The translations under genes were made by a program, and so were the position numbers. The notes beneath the pieces were generated by a model that did no database searches, was not told where the DNA came from, and saw only the letters and a program-made list of their open reading frames with translations. From assembly GCA_963747315.1 (NCBI GenBank), contig CAVVEQ010000011.1:1-64000 (forward strand): a stretch of 64,000 nt of DNA. Reading direction: 5' to 3'. The stretch is from CAVVEQ01 sp963747315 (GTDB lineage: Bacteria; Chloroflexota; Anaerolineae; Anaerolineales; Anaerolineaceae). Of the stretch, positions 54,513-62,364 are shown in pieces; positions within the stretch are counted from its first letter, which is position 1; each line of letters starts with the position of its first letter.

Positions 54513-55166
54513 CTACGCCTTTGCCCCCACCAGGGATTTGGCCAGCTCCACCGCGGCCAGAGCGTCGCCGCTGTAGCCATCCGCGCCGATCTTTTCCGCC
54601 CACTCGCGGGTGACCGGGGCGCCGCCGACCATCACCTTCACCCGCGGGCGCAGTCCCTGGTCATCCAGGGCTTCGATCACGCTCTGCTGGCCGGTCATGG
54701 TGGTGGTGAGCAGTGCGCTGACTCCCACGATATCGGCGTTGACCTCACGCGCCTTTTCGGCGAACTTCGCGAAGGGCACATCCACGCCCAGGTCATAGAC
54801 CTCGAAGCCGTTGGCGGAAAGCAGGGTGCCCACCAGGCTCTTGCCGATCTCGTGGATATCGCCCTTGACAGTACCCAGCACCACCCGCCCGGCAACCGTT
54901 CGCTCCGATCCGCGGCGTGCCATCTCGGGCTCCAGGATGGCAGTTGCTTTCTTCATGGCCTCGGCAGCGATGACCACATCAGGCAGGAAGAGGTTCTTCG
55001 CGCCGAAATCGACGCCCACCTGCTGCATGCCGGGCAGGAAGCCCAGGTTGACCGCTTCGAGGGGGTCAATACCCTCCTCGAGCGCGCGGCGGGCAAGCTC
55101 CTCGGCAGCATCCACATCGCCATCGATGATGGACTGTTTCATTTGGGAAAAAATTGGGTTTGGCAA
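54513..55166 (-). CDS. Corrinoid (cobalamin-binding) methyltransferase protein, MtbC/MttC type
   Basis: TTG 55166 lies 5 bases after GGAGG and gives a 217-residue protein of usual length; the longer ATG 55199 adds 11 residues and has no ribosome site. The N-terminal helical cap (about 5-90, with EAVNLGFLPGMQQVG) precedes a Rossmann-like B12 domain. The cobalt-ligand motif is GDIHEIGKSLVGTLL (D-x-H-x-x-G), with later SALLTTTM and VGGAPVTREWAEKIGADGYSGDA. It accepts methyl from MttB-type enzymes. It is probably the partner of the two MttB homologues about 5 kb away. Confidence 0.93.
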   Translation of the reverse strand: MPNPIFSQMKQSIIDGDVDAAEELARRALEEGIDPLEAVNLGFLPGMQQVGVDFGAKNLFLPDVVIAAEAMKKATAILEPEMARRGSERTVAGRVVLGTVKGDIHEIGKSLVGTLLSANGFEVYDLGVDVPFAKFAEKAREVNADIVGVSALLTTTMTGQQSVIEALDDQGLRPRVKVMVGGAPVTREWAEKIGADGYSGDALAAVELAKSLVGAKA

Positions 55167-55237
55167 GGCAGCCTCCGCAAAGATATCGTAGAAACCCAAT
55201 TATACAGGGGAAGAGGAAGGGGGGAAGAAGGGGAGAG

Positions 55238-55765
55238 CTAGGGAGTGCAGGTCCAGCCGCCGCTGAAGGGCACGGTGGGAAAGGGCTCGAAATCGTAGGT
55301 GATGACGTGCGTATCCGGGATCTCGACGTTGTTGAAGATGCCCGAGCCGGCGCCGTCCAGGAAGATGGGGGCATCGGTGACCGCGCCCATGAAGGTCCAT
55401 TTATCGGTTGCACCCATGATGATGGCGAGGTAGAGATAATCGGGCTCACTGGTCGATTGCTGCACGCCGGTGATCTGCACCTCGATGCGACCGGGGTCGA
55501 GCTTGTTGGGGGTGTTCTCGGCAACCAGGTTGAGCGGCTCGCCGGGTTTGAAGCCCTTGCAGGCGGTGATATTGAGATTGACGCCGTTCCCTCCCGGGGG
55601 GACGAGGGTGAAGGTGCCGCCGGGGAGCGAAGAGAGCTCGCCATAGGGAGTGAGCGGCTCCAGGGTGGGCGGCGGCCCAAGGGTGGGCTCGAGGATACCG
55701 GTCGAGGGGGTGCAGGCGGAGAGGGTGAAAAGCGCAAGCAAGCAAACGAGCAAGGTATTGGACAT
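55238..55765 (-). CDS. Lipoprotein of unknown function
   Basis: ATG 55765 gives a 175-residue protein with a signal peptide and a lipobox TLSAC. The mature part starts with a Pro/Thr-rich linker, then a beta domain of about 110 residues containing GGTFTLVPPGGNGVNLNI and PGRIEVQITGVQQSTS. I do not recognise a family. The final residues are GGWTCTP. It lies 71 bases beyond the corrinoid gene and may be separate from it. Confidence 0.7.
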   Translation of the reverse strand: MSNTLLVCLLALFTLSACTPSTGILEPTLGPPPTLEPLTPYGELSSLPGGTFTLVPPGGNGVNLNITACKGFKPGEPLNLVAENTPNKLDPGRIEVQITGVQQSTSEPDYLYLAIIMGATDKWTFMGAVTDAPIFLDGAGSGIFNNVEIPDTHVITYDFEPFPTVPFSGGWTCTP

Positions 55766-55934
55766 AACGGGCATATTATACAGCCTGCTAGAGGCTCATT
55801 GTTTTTTCGAGGAGCAGGCGTAGGTCGGGAACCTGTTTCGTCCCCGTCATCCCTTTCCAGATCTCATATAAAATGATTGTATGCCACGGGCTAAGGGATA
55901 TCGGTTGAAAGGAAGCGGACGAGGGTAGCTTGAT

Positions 55935-55959
55935 GGCGGTCACACACCCGGTGACCGCC
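55935..55959. repeat. REP-like palindrome before the A+T-rich gene
   Basis: GGCGGTCAC and GTGACCGCC form a perfect 9-bp stem with a 7-base loop, followed by CTACGA. Read on the other strand it is GTAGGGCGGTCAC, which shares GTAGGGCGG with the palindrome at 4571-4596. Confidence 0.55.
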
Positions 55960-56057
55960 CTACGACTATGCGGATTTCAATCAAATATGGAAAAATCAGG
56001 CTAATTCATTTATTGGAAATGGGGACAGGGTCACACCCTATGATTGGGAGCCATAAG

Positions 56058-57002
56058 ATGAGAATACGATTTGTATTGACTCTATTACTATTACCAGTTT
56101 TTTTCATAGTTGGGTGCAATATCAATGGAGGTGAAATCCCAAGGTACGATTCCGACATTGTTTATCAAACAATGTCGGAAAAAAAAGAAATTGTGGGATT
56201 TTATACAATATCTACAAAATCCTCAGTTTTCTTCTATCCAAACGAACCACTAATCTATCCATATTATTTTTCCGACGAACTCCTCGCAGCGATTGAAAAA
56301 ATTGGATACCCAAATATGGTACCTGAAATGGGAGGCGTTTTAACAATAATGAGAAACACAAACACTGGTCGTTATTGTGGAAACGCAAATTCAAAAATTA
56401 GTGAGTTCCATCCGTTTGGAACAGATTTTTCCGTAGAAACCGACTACATCATAAAAGTAATCAATCCGAGAAATTGTGAAATTACACAGTCTCTTTTTGA
56501 TGTTTCCAGCACAAAGTTATTTAAAAAGGATAATACCTCTATTTGGTCCTATGCTGTAAATAATAATTCACCCTATTTGATTTTAACAATAGCAACCTTT
56601 CCGGATCTATACTTTATTCGAATAAATTTACTTACAAATGAAATTCTTGATTATGATAGATTCGGGGTGAACCCTTCTATTTCTCCTGACGGAAAGATGG
56701 TCGCATATTTTTCTCAAGACGGAATTCGAACCATGGATATTGATGGAAATGAAAAAATAAAAGTTACTGATGACCGCAATTGGATTCCTGGAGCAGAATT
56801 TGTAAAAGATTATGTGTGGCCAAAACCAGAATGGTCGCCTGAAGGGAGTCAATTAATCTATCACAAATGTGAATATTCAAAAATCGAGAGTTGTTTAGAA
56901 TATTCCGATTACACTGTCTATATTTATGATATTGCATCTGGAAAAGAAGAAAAAATCCTTGATTCAGCCTTGAATCCTTCCTGGGTTCTAAAAGACCAAT
57001 AA
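56058..57002 (+). CDS. A+T-rich lipoprotein with beta-propeller-like repeats
   Basis: ATG 56058 gives a 314-residue protein with a signal peptide and lipobox FIVGC. Later segments resemble WD40/TolB-type blades: NPSISPDGKMVAYFSQDGI, WSPEGSQLIYHK and DIASGKEEKILD. TolB-like propellers usually bind proteins or cell-wall parts. The gene is strikingly A+T-rich with rare-looking codons (ATA, TTA, AAA) compared with every neighbour, so it was probably gained by transfer. A REP-like palindrome lies upstream and 270 bases without a gene follow. No transposase is near. Confidence 0.78.
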   Translation: MRIRFVLTLLLLPVFFIVGCNINGGEIPRYDSDIVYQTMSEKKEIVGFYTISTKSSVFFYPNEPLIYPYYFSDELLAAIEKIGYPNMVPEMGGVLTIMRNTNTGRYCGNANSKISEFHPFGTDFSVETDYIIKVINPRNCEITQSLFDVSSTKLFKKDNTSIWSYAVNNNSPYLILTIATFPDLYFIRINLLTNEILDYDRFGVNPSISPDGKMVAYFSQDGIRTMDIDGNEKIKVTDDRNWIPGAEFVKDYVWPKPEWSPEGSQLIYHKCEYSKIESCLEYSDYTVYIYDIASGKEEKILDSALNPSWVLKDQ

Positions 57003-57255
57003 TGAGTTCGATTTACTATCAAGGATGAAGTACTGACCGTCCTTAGATAATTATTAAAAAGCGTCCTAACTGCAGGGCGTTCAGGTAGCGATTCAGTGTT
57101 AGTTGTAAGCCGATCGCCGGGTTTATTCCCGCCATCAATCACCATAATCTGCCAATTAATTATCATTGGTGAGGGGTAAAAAGAGGCGCCAGCCCGACGG
57201 CTGACTAGTTGTTAATGAAGCCGTCTGCGAGCCAAAAAGGCGCGCTGCCAGGGCG

Positions 57256-57264
57256 TGCTATAAT
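57256..57264 (+). promoter_or_regulatory. Extended -10 (TGC-TATAAT) next to a start codon
   Basis: TGCTATAAT ends 8 bases before ATG 57273, too close for a normal leader. No ribosome site is present. A leaderless mRNA is likely. Confidence 0.55.
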
Positions 57265-57272
57265 CCTTCCTG

Positions 57273-58715
57273 ATGGCGGAAAAAAAGCGAAAATCCACCC
57301 AAAAAACGGTACGTACCGATGCCCGCCGGCGGGACTGGGCCATCTTCGGCTTGGTCTCTTCGGTTGGGGCTTTCCTCCTCTGGGGTGGGATCTACGCGGT
57401 AATCCTCAACAAGCTCAACCTGCGGCCATTCACCACATTTTCCGCCTCCTCCCTGCAGTCCTGGCTGCTCCTGCTCCCCTTCCTTCTGCCGCTTTTCTGG
57501 CCTTTCCTCTATTTCCGGCGCGGCTGGTTCGCCACCTTCTACAACCTTTACCCGCGAGAGAAGCGCGAATCCAGCTTCGGCGATATCTGCCTGATGTGCG
57601 ACGGCATCGACCGCGATGGGCGCGTCTACCAGGCGACGGCGACTTTGAACGGGGTCAAAAAGACGCGCGCGCACTTCGTCTGCGATCGCTGCGTGGAACT
57701 TGCCGCCCACGATAAAAAACGTCTGATCGCCATCGGCATCTTCGTTGTAGCCGTCCCTTCCACAATCTGGATGCTCAACACTCCGCCCGGCTCCCAGTAC
57801 CAGACCATTGCCATCATCACCACCCTCTTCGCGCTCATCGCCAGCTGGTGGATGTTCACCTCCGAGATCACGGAAAAAGACAAGGTGACCATCGGCTCAC
57901 GGCTGGTGGTCAAATTCCTGCTGGAACCCCCGCCACCGCCAGTGGTCTATGAGAGGGTGAAAAAAGCTTCCGAACCCGCTGCCCCGCCTGTGGCTGCCGC
58001 CGCGGCCATCCCTGGCTGGGCGGATACTCCGCTGCCCCCGCCCGCGGTTCCTGCGCAGGCAGTTGCCCCCGCCGCAGGACTGGCGCCTGTGGTCGTGCGC
58101 CCGCTCTCCACCGACGACCGCCACCTGGTGGAGCTGCCCGAGCTGGCCAGCATCGGTCACCCCTTCAAGATCCACGTCTTCACCGTTCCCAGCGTGGAGA
58201 CCGCCGAGCAATTGCAGGCCTCCCTGCGGGTGGGTAAGAACAACGAGCGCCTGGAGGGCTACATCTGCAGCCGGCTGCTCTTCCTGCTGAACGCCGCCCA
58301 GCCCATCCAGAACGTGGATGGCAACCCAAGCCGCATCAACCTGAACAACCTCTGGCTGCTGCAGGACGTGTGGATCATGGTCATTGTGCAGACCGAGATC
58401 CACGCCCTGGAGCGATCCTCCGTCTGGCGTTCCTGCCAGCTGGATGGCAACATCCTCGACGTCTTCAAGGATGGCGACCGCGTGCTGCGGGTGATCGATA
58501 AATACGCCAAGGAGCAGGAAAAAGCGCCGCCCTTCAAATCCCCCATAGAGAACATTGCCCCCGCCGTTGCCCAGCCTGCATCTCCACAGCCCGCGGCTCC
58601 CGTGCAAGCACCCCCCGCGGACCAGATGGATAACACCGCGCAGATCAAAAAGCCCGCGCCGGAGCCGACCGAGGATGGCGATAACACCGCGCGCTTCAAG
58701 AAGTGGGTCAGCTGA
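57273..58715 (+). CDS. Membrane protein with zinc-finger-like Cys pairs and Pro-rich cytosolic tail, unknown
   Basis: The 480-residue protein has four transmembrane helices (about residues 25-48, 63-83, 148-168 and 173-195). Between helices 2 and 3 is a soluble loop with paired Cys, ICLMCDGIDRDG and FVCDRCVEL, which could bind zinc. After helix 4 comes a Pro/Ala-rich stretch (about 215-275), then a mixed domain of about 150 residues (starting DDRHLVELPELASIGHPFKI) and a low-complexity end with two similar repeats, DNTAQIKKP and DNTARFKKW. I do not recognise the family. Start ATG 57273 follows the extended -10. Confidence 0.75.
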   Translation: MAEKKRKSTQKTVRTDARRRDWAIFGLVSSVGAFLLWGGIYAVILNKLNLRPFTTFSASSLQSWLLLLPFLLPLFWPFLYFRRGWFATFYNLYPREKRESSFGDICLMCDGIDRDGRVYQATATLNGVKKTRAHFVCDRCVELAAHDKKRLIAIGIFVVAVPSTIWMLNTPPGSQYQTIAIITTLFALIASWWMFTSEITEKDKVTIGSRLVVKFLLEPPPPPVVYERVKKASEPAAPPVAAAAAIPGWADTPLPPPAVPAQAVAPAAGLAPVVVRPLSTDDRHLVELPELASIGHPFKIHVFTVPSVETAEQLQASLRVGKNNERLEGYICSRLLFLLNAAQPIQNVDGNPSRINLNNLWLLQDVWIMVIVQTEIHALERSSVWRSCQLDGNILDVFKDGDRVLRVIDKYAKEQEKAPPFKSPIENIAPAVAQPASPQPAAPVQAPPADQMDNTAQIKKPAPEPTEDGDNTARFKKWVS

Positions 58716-58750
58716 CCCGCATACCCCATTATAAAAATTTAGGAGTCACC

Positions 58751-60109
58751 ATGCCATTTCCAAAAGATTTCACCTGGGGTGCCGCCACCGCTTCGTACCA
58801 GATCGAAGGAGCTGCGGCGCAGGGCGGGCGCGGACCAGAGCGTCTGGGATATGTTCTGCCGCATGCCCGGCAGGGTCTACCACGGCGATAGCGGCGAGAT
58901 TGCCTGCGATCACTACAATCGTTATAAGGAAGACGTGGCTTTGATGAAGAAGCTGGGGCTTAAAGCGTACCGGCTTTCCATCTCCTGGAGCCGCATCCTT
59001 CCCGAGGGTACCGGGCGGATCAACGAGGAAGGGCTGGCTTTTTACGACGCGCTGATCGATGAACTCCTGGCTGCCGGCATCACCCCCTGGGTGACGCTCT
59101 ACCACTGGGACCTGCCCTACGCGCTCTTCCTGCGCGGCGGCTGGCTGAATCCCTCCTCGCCGCTGTGGTTTGAGGATTACGCGAAGGTCGTGATCGACCG
59201 GCTCTCCGACCGGGTGAGCCACTGGTTCACCATCAACGAGCCGCAGGTCTTTTTGCAGATGGGCATGGTGGATGGCACCCACGCGCCGGGTTTGCAGCTG
59301 GATTGGCCGGAGGCGCTGCGCGCCGCGCATAACGTCCTGCTGGCGCACGGGCGGGCGGTGCGGGTCATCCGCGAGCGCGCCAAGACCACCGGCGCTGGTT
59401 GGCTATGCCCCGGTGGGTGGATCCTTTATCCCGGAAACTGAAACCCCCGCCAATATCGAGGCTGCCCGGATGGTGACGCTGGCCTGCTTTGAAAAGACGC
59501 TCTGGAGCAACACCTGGTTTTCGGACCCGATGTTCTTTGGTGCCTACCCCGAGGACGGGCTGAAAGTCTTTGGCAACTGCCATGCCCACGGTGCCCTCGG
59601 CCGATATGGATATCATCCATCAGAAGCTGGATTTCTACGGCTTCAACACCTATTTCGCCACCCGCATCCGCATGGGCGCGGAGCTCCCCGAGGAAGCGCC
59701 CTTCCCGCCAGGCAGCCCGCACACCATGTTCCACTGGCAGGTGACCCCCGAAGCGCTCTACTGGACCGCGAAGTTCCTCCACGAGCGCTACAAGGTGCCG
59801 ATGTACATCACCGAGAACGGCACAGCCTGCATGGACTGGGTGCACGAGGATGGAAAAGTGCACGATCCACAGCGTATCGATTACACCAGCCGTTACCTCA
59901 AGCAGGTGCGCCGGGCGATTGAAGAGGGTGTGGACCTGCGCGGCTACTTCCACTGGACGCTGATGGATAACTTCGAGTGGGCTGAGGGCTACCGCCAGCG
60001 CTTCGGGTTGATCTATGTGGATATCCCCAGCGGAAAGCGTACTCCCAAGGATTCCTTCGACTGGTACGCTGGGGTGATCGCTTCGAACGGCGAATCGCTG
60101 GGGAAGTAA
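58751..60109 (+). CDS. GH1 beta-glucosidase, frame broken in three places
   Basis: ATG 58751 follows AGGAG. The reading frame changes near 58835, 59395 and 59585, yet the joined product is a complete GH1 enzyme of about 450 residues. It opens FPKDFTWGAATASYQIEGAA, then has SVWDMFCRMPGRVYHGDSG, YRLSISWSRILPEG, the acid/base Glu in WFTINEPQ, the block GFNTYF, and the nucleophile Glu in YITENGTAC, with the C-terminal NFEWAEGY. Total length is a multiple of three, so the indels cancel. It hydrolyses beta-glycosides in the cytosol or is secreted without a clear signal. The breaks are more like sequence errors than decay because no motif is lost. Confidence 0.9.
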
Positions 60110-60134
60110 AATACCCCTCCCGGTCTTCGACCAT

Positions 60135-60163
60135 CCTCCCCAAATGCAGGGGATTTGGGGAGG
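60135..60163. repeat. Perfect 11-bp palindrome after the GH1 gene
   Basis: CCTCCCCAAAT and ATTTGGGGAGG pair around a 7-base loop. No T-run follows directly, so it may be a REP-type element or a weak terminator. Confidence 0.5.
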
Positions 60164-60220
60164 GTGGGGAGGAAGATTTTTGGTTCGCAATCAACACAAG
60201 TTCCGAATTTTTAAAAAACC

Positions 60221-61027
60221 ATGGATAAATACCGCCAGGCAAACCGCAACATGTGGGACGAATTCGCCGCGATCAATTCCAAATCGACGTTCTACGGCGT
60301 GGACGAATTCAAGAAAGGCCGCTCCAGCCTGGAACCGTTGATCCTTTCCGAAATGGGTGAGGTTTCGGGTAAATCCCTGCTGCACCTGCAGTGCCACTTC
60401 GGGCTGGATACGCTCTCCTGGGCGCGGCTGGGGGCGCAGGCGACCGGCATGGATTTCTCACCCGAGGGCATCCGCATTGCCCAAGGGCTGGCAGAGGAGT
60501 TGGGTATCCCCGCCCGCTTCATCTGCTGTGATCTCTATGACCTACCCGAGCATCTGGATAAAAAATTCGACCGCGTCTTCACTTCCTACGGGGTGCTGTG
60601 CTGGCTCCCGGATATTCCCCGCTGGGCGCAGATCGTCGGGCATTTTCTAAAACCCGGAGGTGTTTTTTATATCGCCGAATTCCACCCCTTCAGCAACGTG
60701 TTCAAAAACGAGGGAGATGAGACCTCCCTGGAGGTGGCGTATCCCTATTTTACGGATACACCCCTGGAGTTCCCGGTGGACGGCTCTTATGCGGATCCGG
60801 ACGCGAAGATCGTTCAGCCGGTGGAATACGAGTGGTCCCCGCAGGTGGGCGAGATCATCACCGGCCTGATCGCTGCCGGGCTACGCATAGAATTCGTGCG
60901 CGAATACCCCTTCACCTGTTATCAACACTTCAATTTTCTTGTGGAAAAGGAGCCGGGGAAGTGGTACCTCCCCCCGGGGATGCCCTCGATCCCGCTAACC
61001 TTCACCCTGCGCGCGAACAAGGAGTGA
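60221..61027 (+). CDS. Class I SAM-dependent methyltransferase
   Basis: The 268-residue protein has motif I as LLHLQCHFGLDTLSWARLG (about residue 48), followed by the acidic end of strand 2 in ATGMDFSPEGI and post-motif sequences FICCDLYDLP and FTSYGVLCWLPD. It resembles UbiE/COQ5- and Methyltransf_11-like proteins. The substrate is unknown. It has no close partner gene. The start at 60221 has no strong ribosome site. Confidence 0.9.
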   Translation: MDKYRQANRNMWDEFAAINSKSTFYGVDEFKKGRSSLEPLILSEMGEVSGKSLLHLQCHFGLDTLSWARLGAQATGMDFSPEGIRIAQGLAEELGIPARFICCDLYDLPEHLDKKFDRVFTSYGVLCWLPDIPRWAQIVGHFLKPGGVFYIAEFHPFSNVFKNEGDETSLEVAYPYFTDTPLEFPVDGSYADPDAKIVQPVEYEWSPQVGEIITGLIAAGLRIEFVREYPFTCYQHFNFLVEKEPGKWYLPPGMPSIPLTFTLRANKE

Positions 61028-61129
61028 TCTTCTCCCTCGGCCTTTGGTAAGTTTTATGCTTTTGCAATTGCTTCCTCGCATTGAGATACAATTCTCCCAA
61101 GAAGCTCAAAAATTGAACCCGGTGATATT

Positions 61130-61405
61130 GTGAAAAGAACCATTCTACTCGCGGCAGTGCTGGCTCTTGCCCTGCTGGGCGGCTGCCGCAAGGCGGATCC
61201 GCACCTCGAGGCGCTGGGAACCCCGCAGCCTGCCGCTGTGGCAACGCGCGAGCGGGTGGGAGCAGTCCCCACCGCCACCACTCAAGGGGGTGCAAACACC
61301 GCGACCCTGCTGCCATCCTCCATGCCCTTCCCGACCGCCACACGCATGCCTTCACTTACACCCCTCCCACCGGGTACGGGTGCTTGCCCCGCGAAGAATC
61401 CCTGA
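61130..61405 (+). CDS. Short lipoprotein, possibly a truncated copy of the next gene's N-terminus
   Basis: GTG 61130 gives a 91-residue protein with a signal peptide and lipobox LLGGC, then a Thr/Pro-rich tail. The tail (MPFPTATRMPSLTPLPPGTG) closely resembles the linker of the next lipoprotein (MPSITPFPTATGTPPPVP). It may be an intact small lipoprotein or the remnant of a duplicated lipoprotein that lost its domain. No domain is present. Confidence 0.5.
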   Translation: MKRTILLAAVLALALLGGCRKADPHLEALGTPQPAAVATRERVGAVPTATTQGGANTATLLPSSMPFPTATRMPSLTPLPPGTGACPAKNP

Positions 61406-61490
61406 CCGACCGTTATTAAGGTACACCCCCAACCTTGGCCAGGGTAGAATACATGCCACCCGGCACAAAAATTGTAACCATCAAATTTCA

Positions 61491-62363
61491 ATGAAAAAGG
61501 TCACCCCTCTTTTACTGGTAATTTTCATCCTCCTCGCGGGCTGCAATGCTGCCAAAGAGTTGCTTCTACCGGTTTCCACTGCCACACCAACCCTGATCCC
61601 GCTTGAGCCATCGCCTACCCTGGGCCCGACAGCTACGCTGCTGCCCTCCGCCACCCCTGGTCCGACGGAAACGCCCATGCCCTCCATCACCCCCTTTCCG
61701 ACCGCCACGGGCACCCCGCCGCCGGTCCCCACGCCTGCCAAGACTGTCTCGCGCGGGGATCTGCACATGCACACCACCTGTTCCGATGGGGTGGATACCC
61801 TGGACGACATGGTGAAGATCGCGCTGGCTTATGGCTACACCTTCATTTCTGTCACCGATCACTCCCAATGCCGGGATGTCAAGCTGGCCTGCCTGAACGA
61901 AGATCGGATTTTGTGCATCCCCGGGGAGGAGGTTCCAGCGGCCAACAACCTGGAAGTTGTAGCAGTGGGTGTGAAGAAAAACATCCGCCCCCTGCAATCC
62001 CTCCGGGATACCGTCATCCTTATTCACCAGGAAGGCGGGCTGGCCATCGCTGCCCACCCCTGGGCATACAAACAGACCTATTCCAAAGAGGAACTGCTGA
62101 ACTCCGGGCTGGACGCGATGGAGTGCCCTGCTGACGGCTCCAGGCCTTTTAGTTTTGATACCCGTTCGCTGCCTTGCATTTATAGCAGCGACGCGCACGA
62201 AAAGTGGGCCATCGATCCCTCGCGTTCTCTGGTCTGCAATGGTGAGATCAAATCCTTCCAGGATCTAAAAGCCGCCATCCTCGGGCACCGCTGCTTTCGC
62301 GGTCTTCCCGAGGATGACGGTAAAACGGGCACGCCTTCCCCTAAGGGCACGCCCACCCCGTAA
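61491..62363 (+). CDS. PHP-domain lipoprotein (predicted metal-dependent phosphoesterase)
   Basis: ATG 61491 gives a 290-residue protein with a signal peptide and lipobox ILLAGC, a Thr/Pro linker to about residue 85, and a PHP domain. The metal-binding motifs are DLHMHTTCSDG (H-x-H), VTDHSQC, the Glu in PGEEVPA, AAHPWA and YSSDAHEKW. PHP domains hydrolyse phosphoester or related bonds with three metal ions. A surface-anchored PHP protein is unusual, since most are cytosolic. The start follows the A+T-rich end of the short lipoprotein. Confidence 0.88.
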   Translation: MKKVTPLLLVIFILLAGCNAAKELLLPVSTATPTLIPLEPSPTLGPTATLLPSATPGPTETPMPSITPFPTATGTPPPVPTPAKTVSRGDLHMHTTCSDGVDTLDDMVKIALAYGYTFISVTDHSQCRDVKLACLNEDRILCIPGEEVPAANNLEVVAVGVKKNIRPLQSLRDTVILIHQEGGLAIAAHPWAYKQTYSKEELLNSGLDAMECPADGSRPFSFDTRSLPCIYSSDAHEKWAIDPSRSLVCNGEIKSFQDLKAAILGHRCFRGLPEDDGKTGTPSPKGTPTP

Positions 62364-62364
62364 T

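Noticed and set aside
56924..57166. Minus-strand 80-codon frame after the A+T-rich lipoprotein gene
   Set aside because: It overlaps the end of the lipoprotein gene and shows no start signal or family motif.
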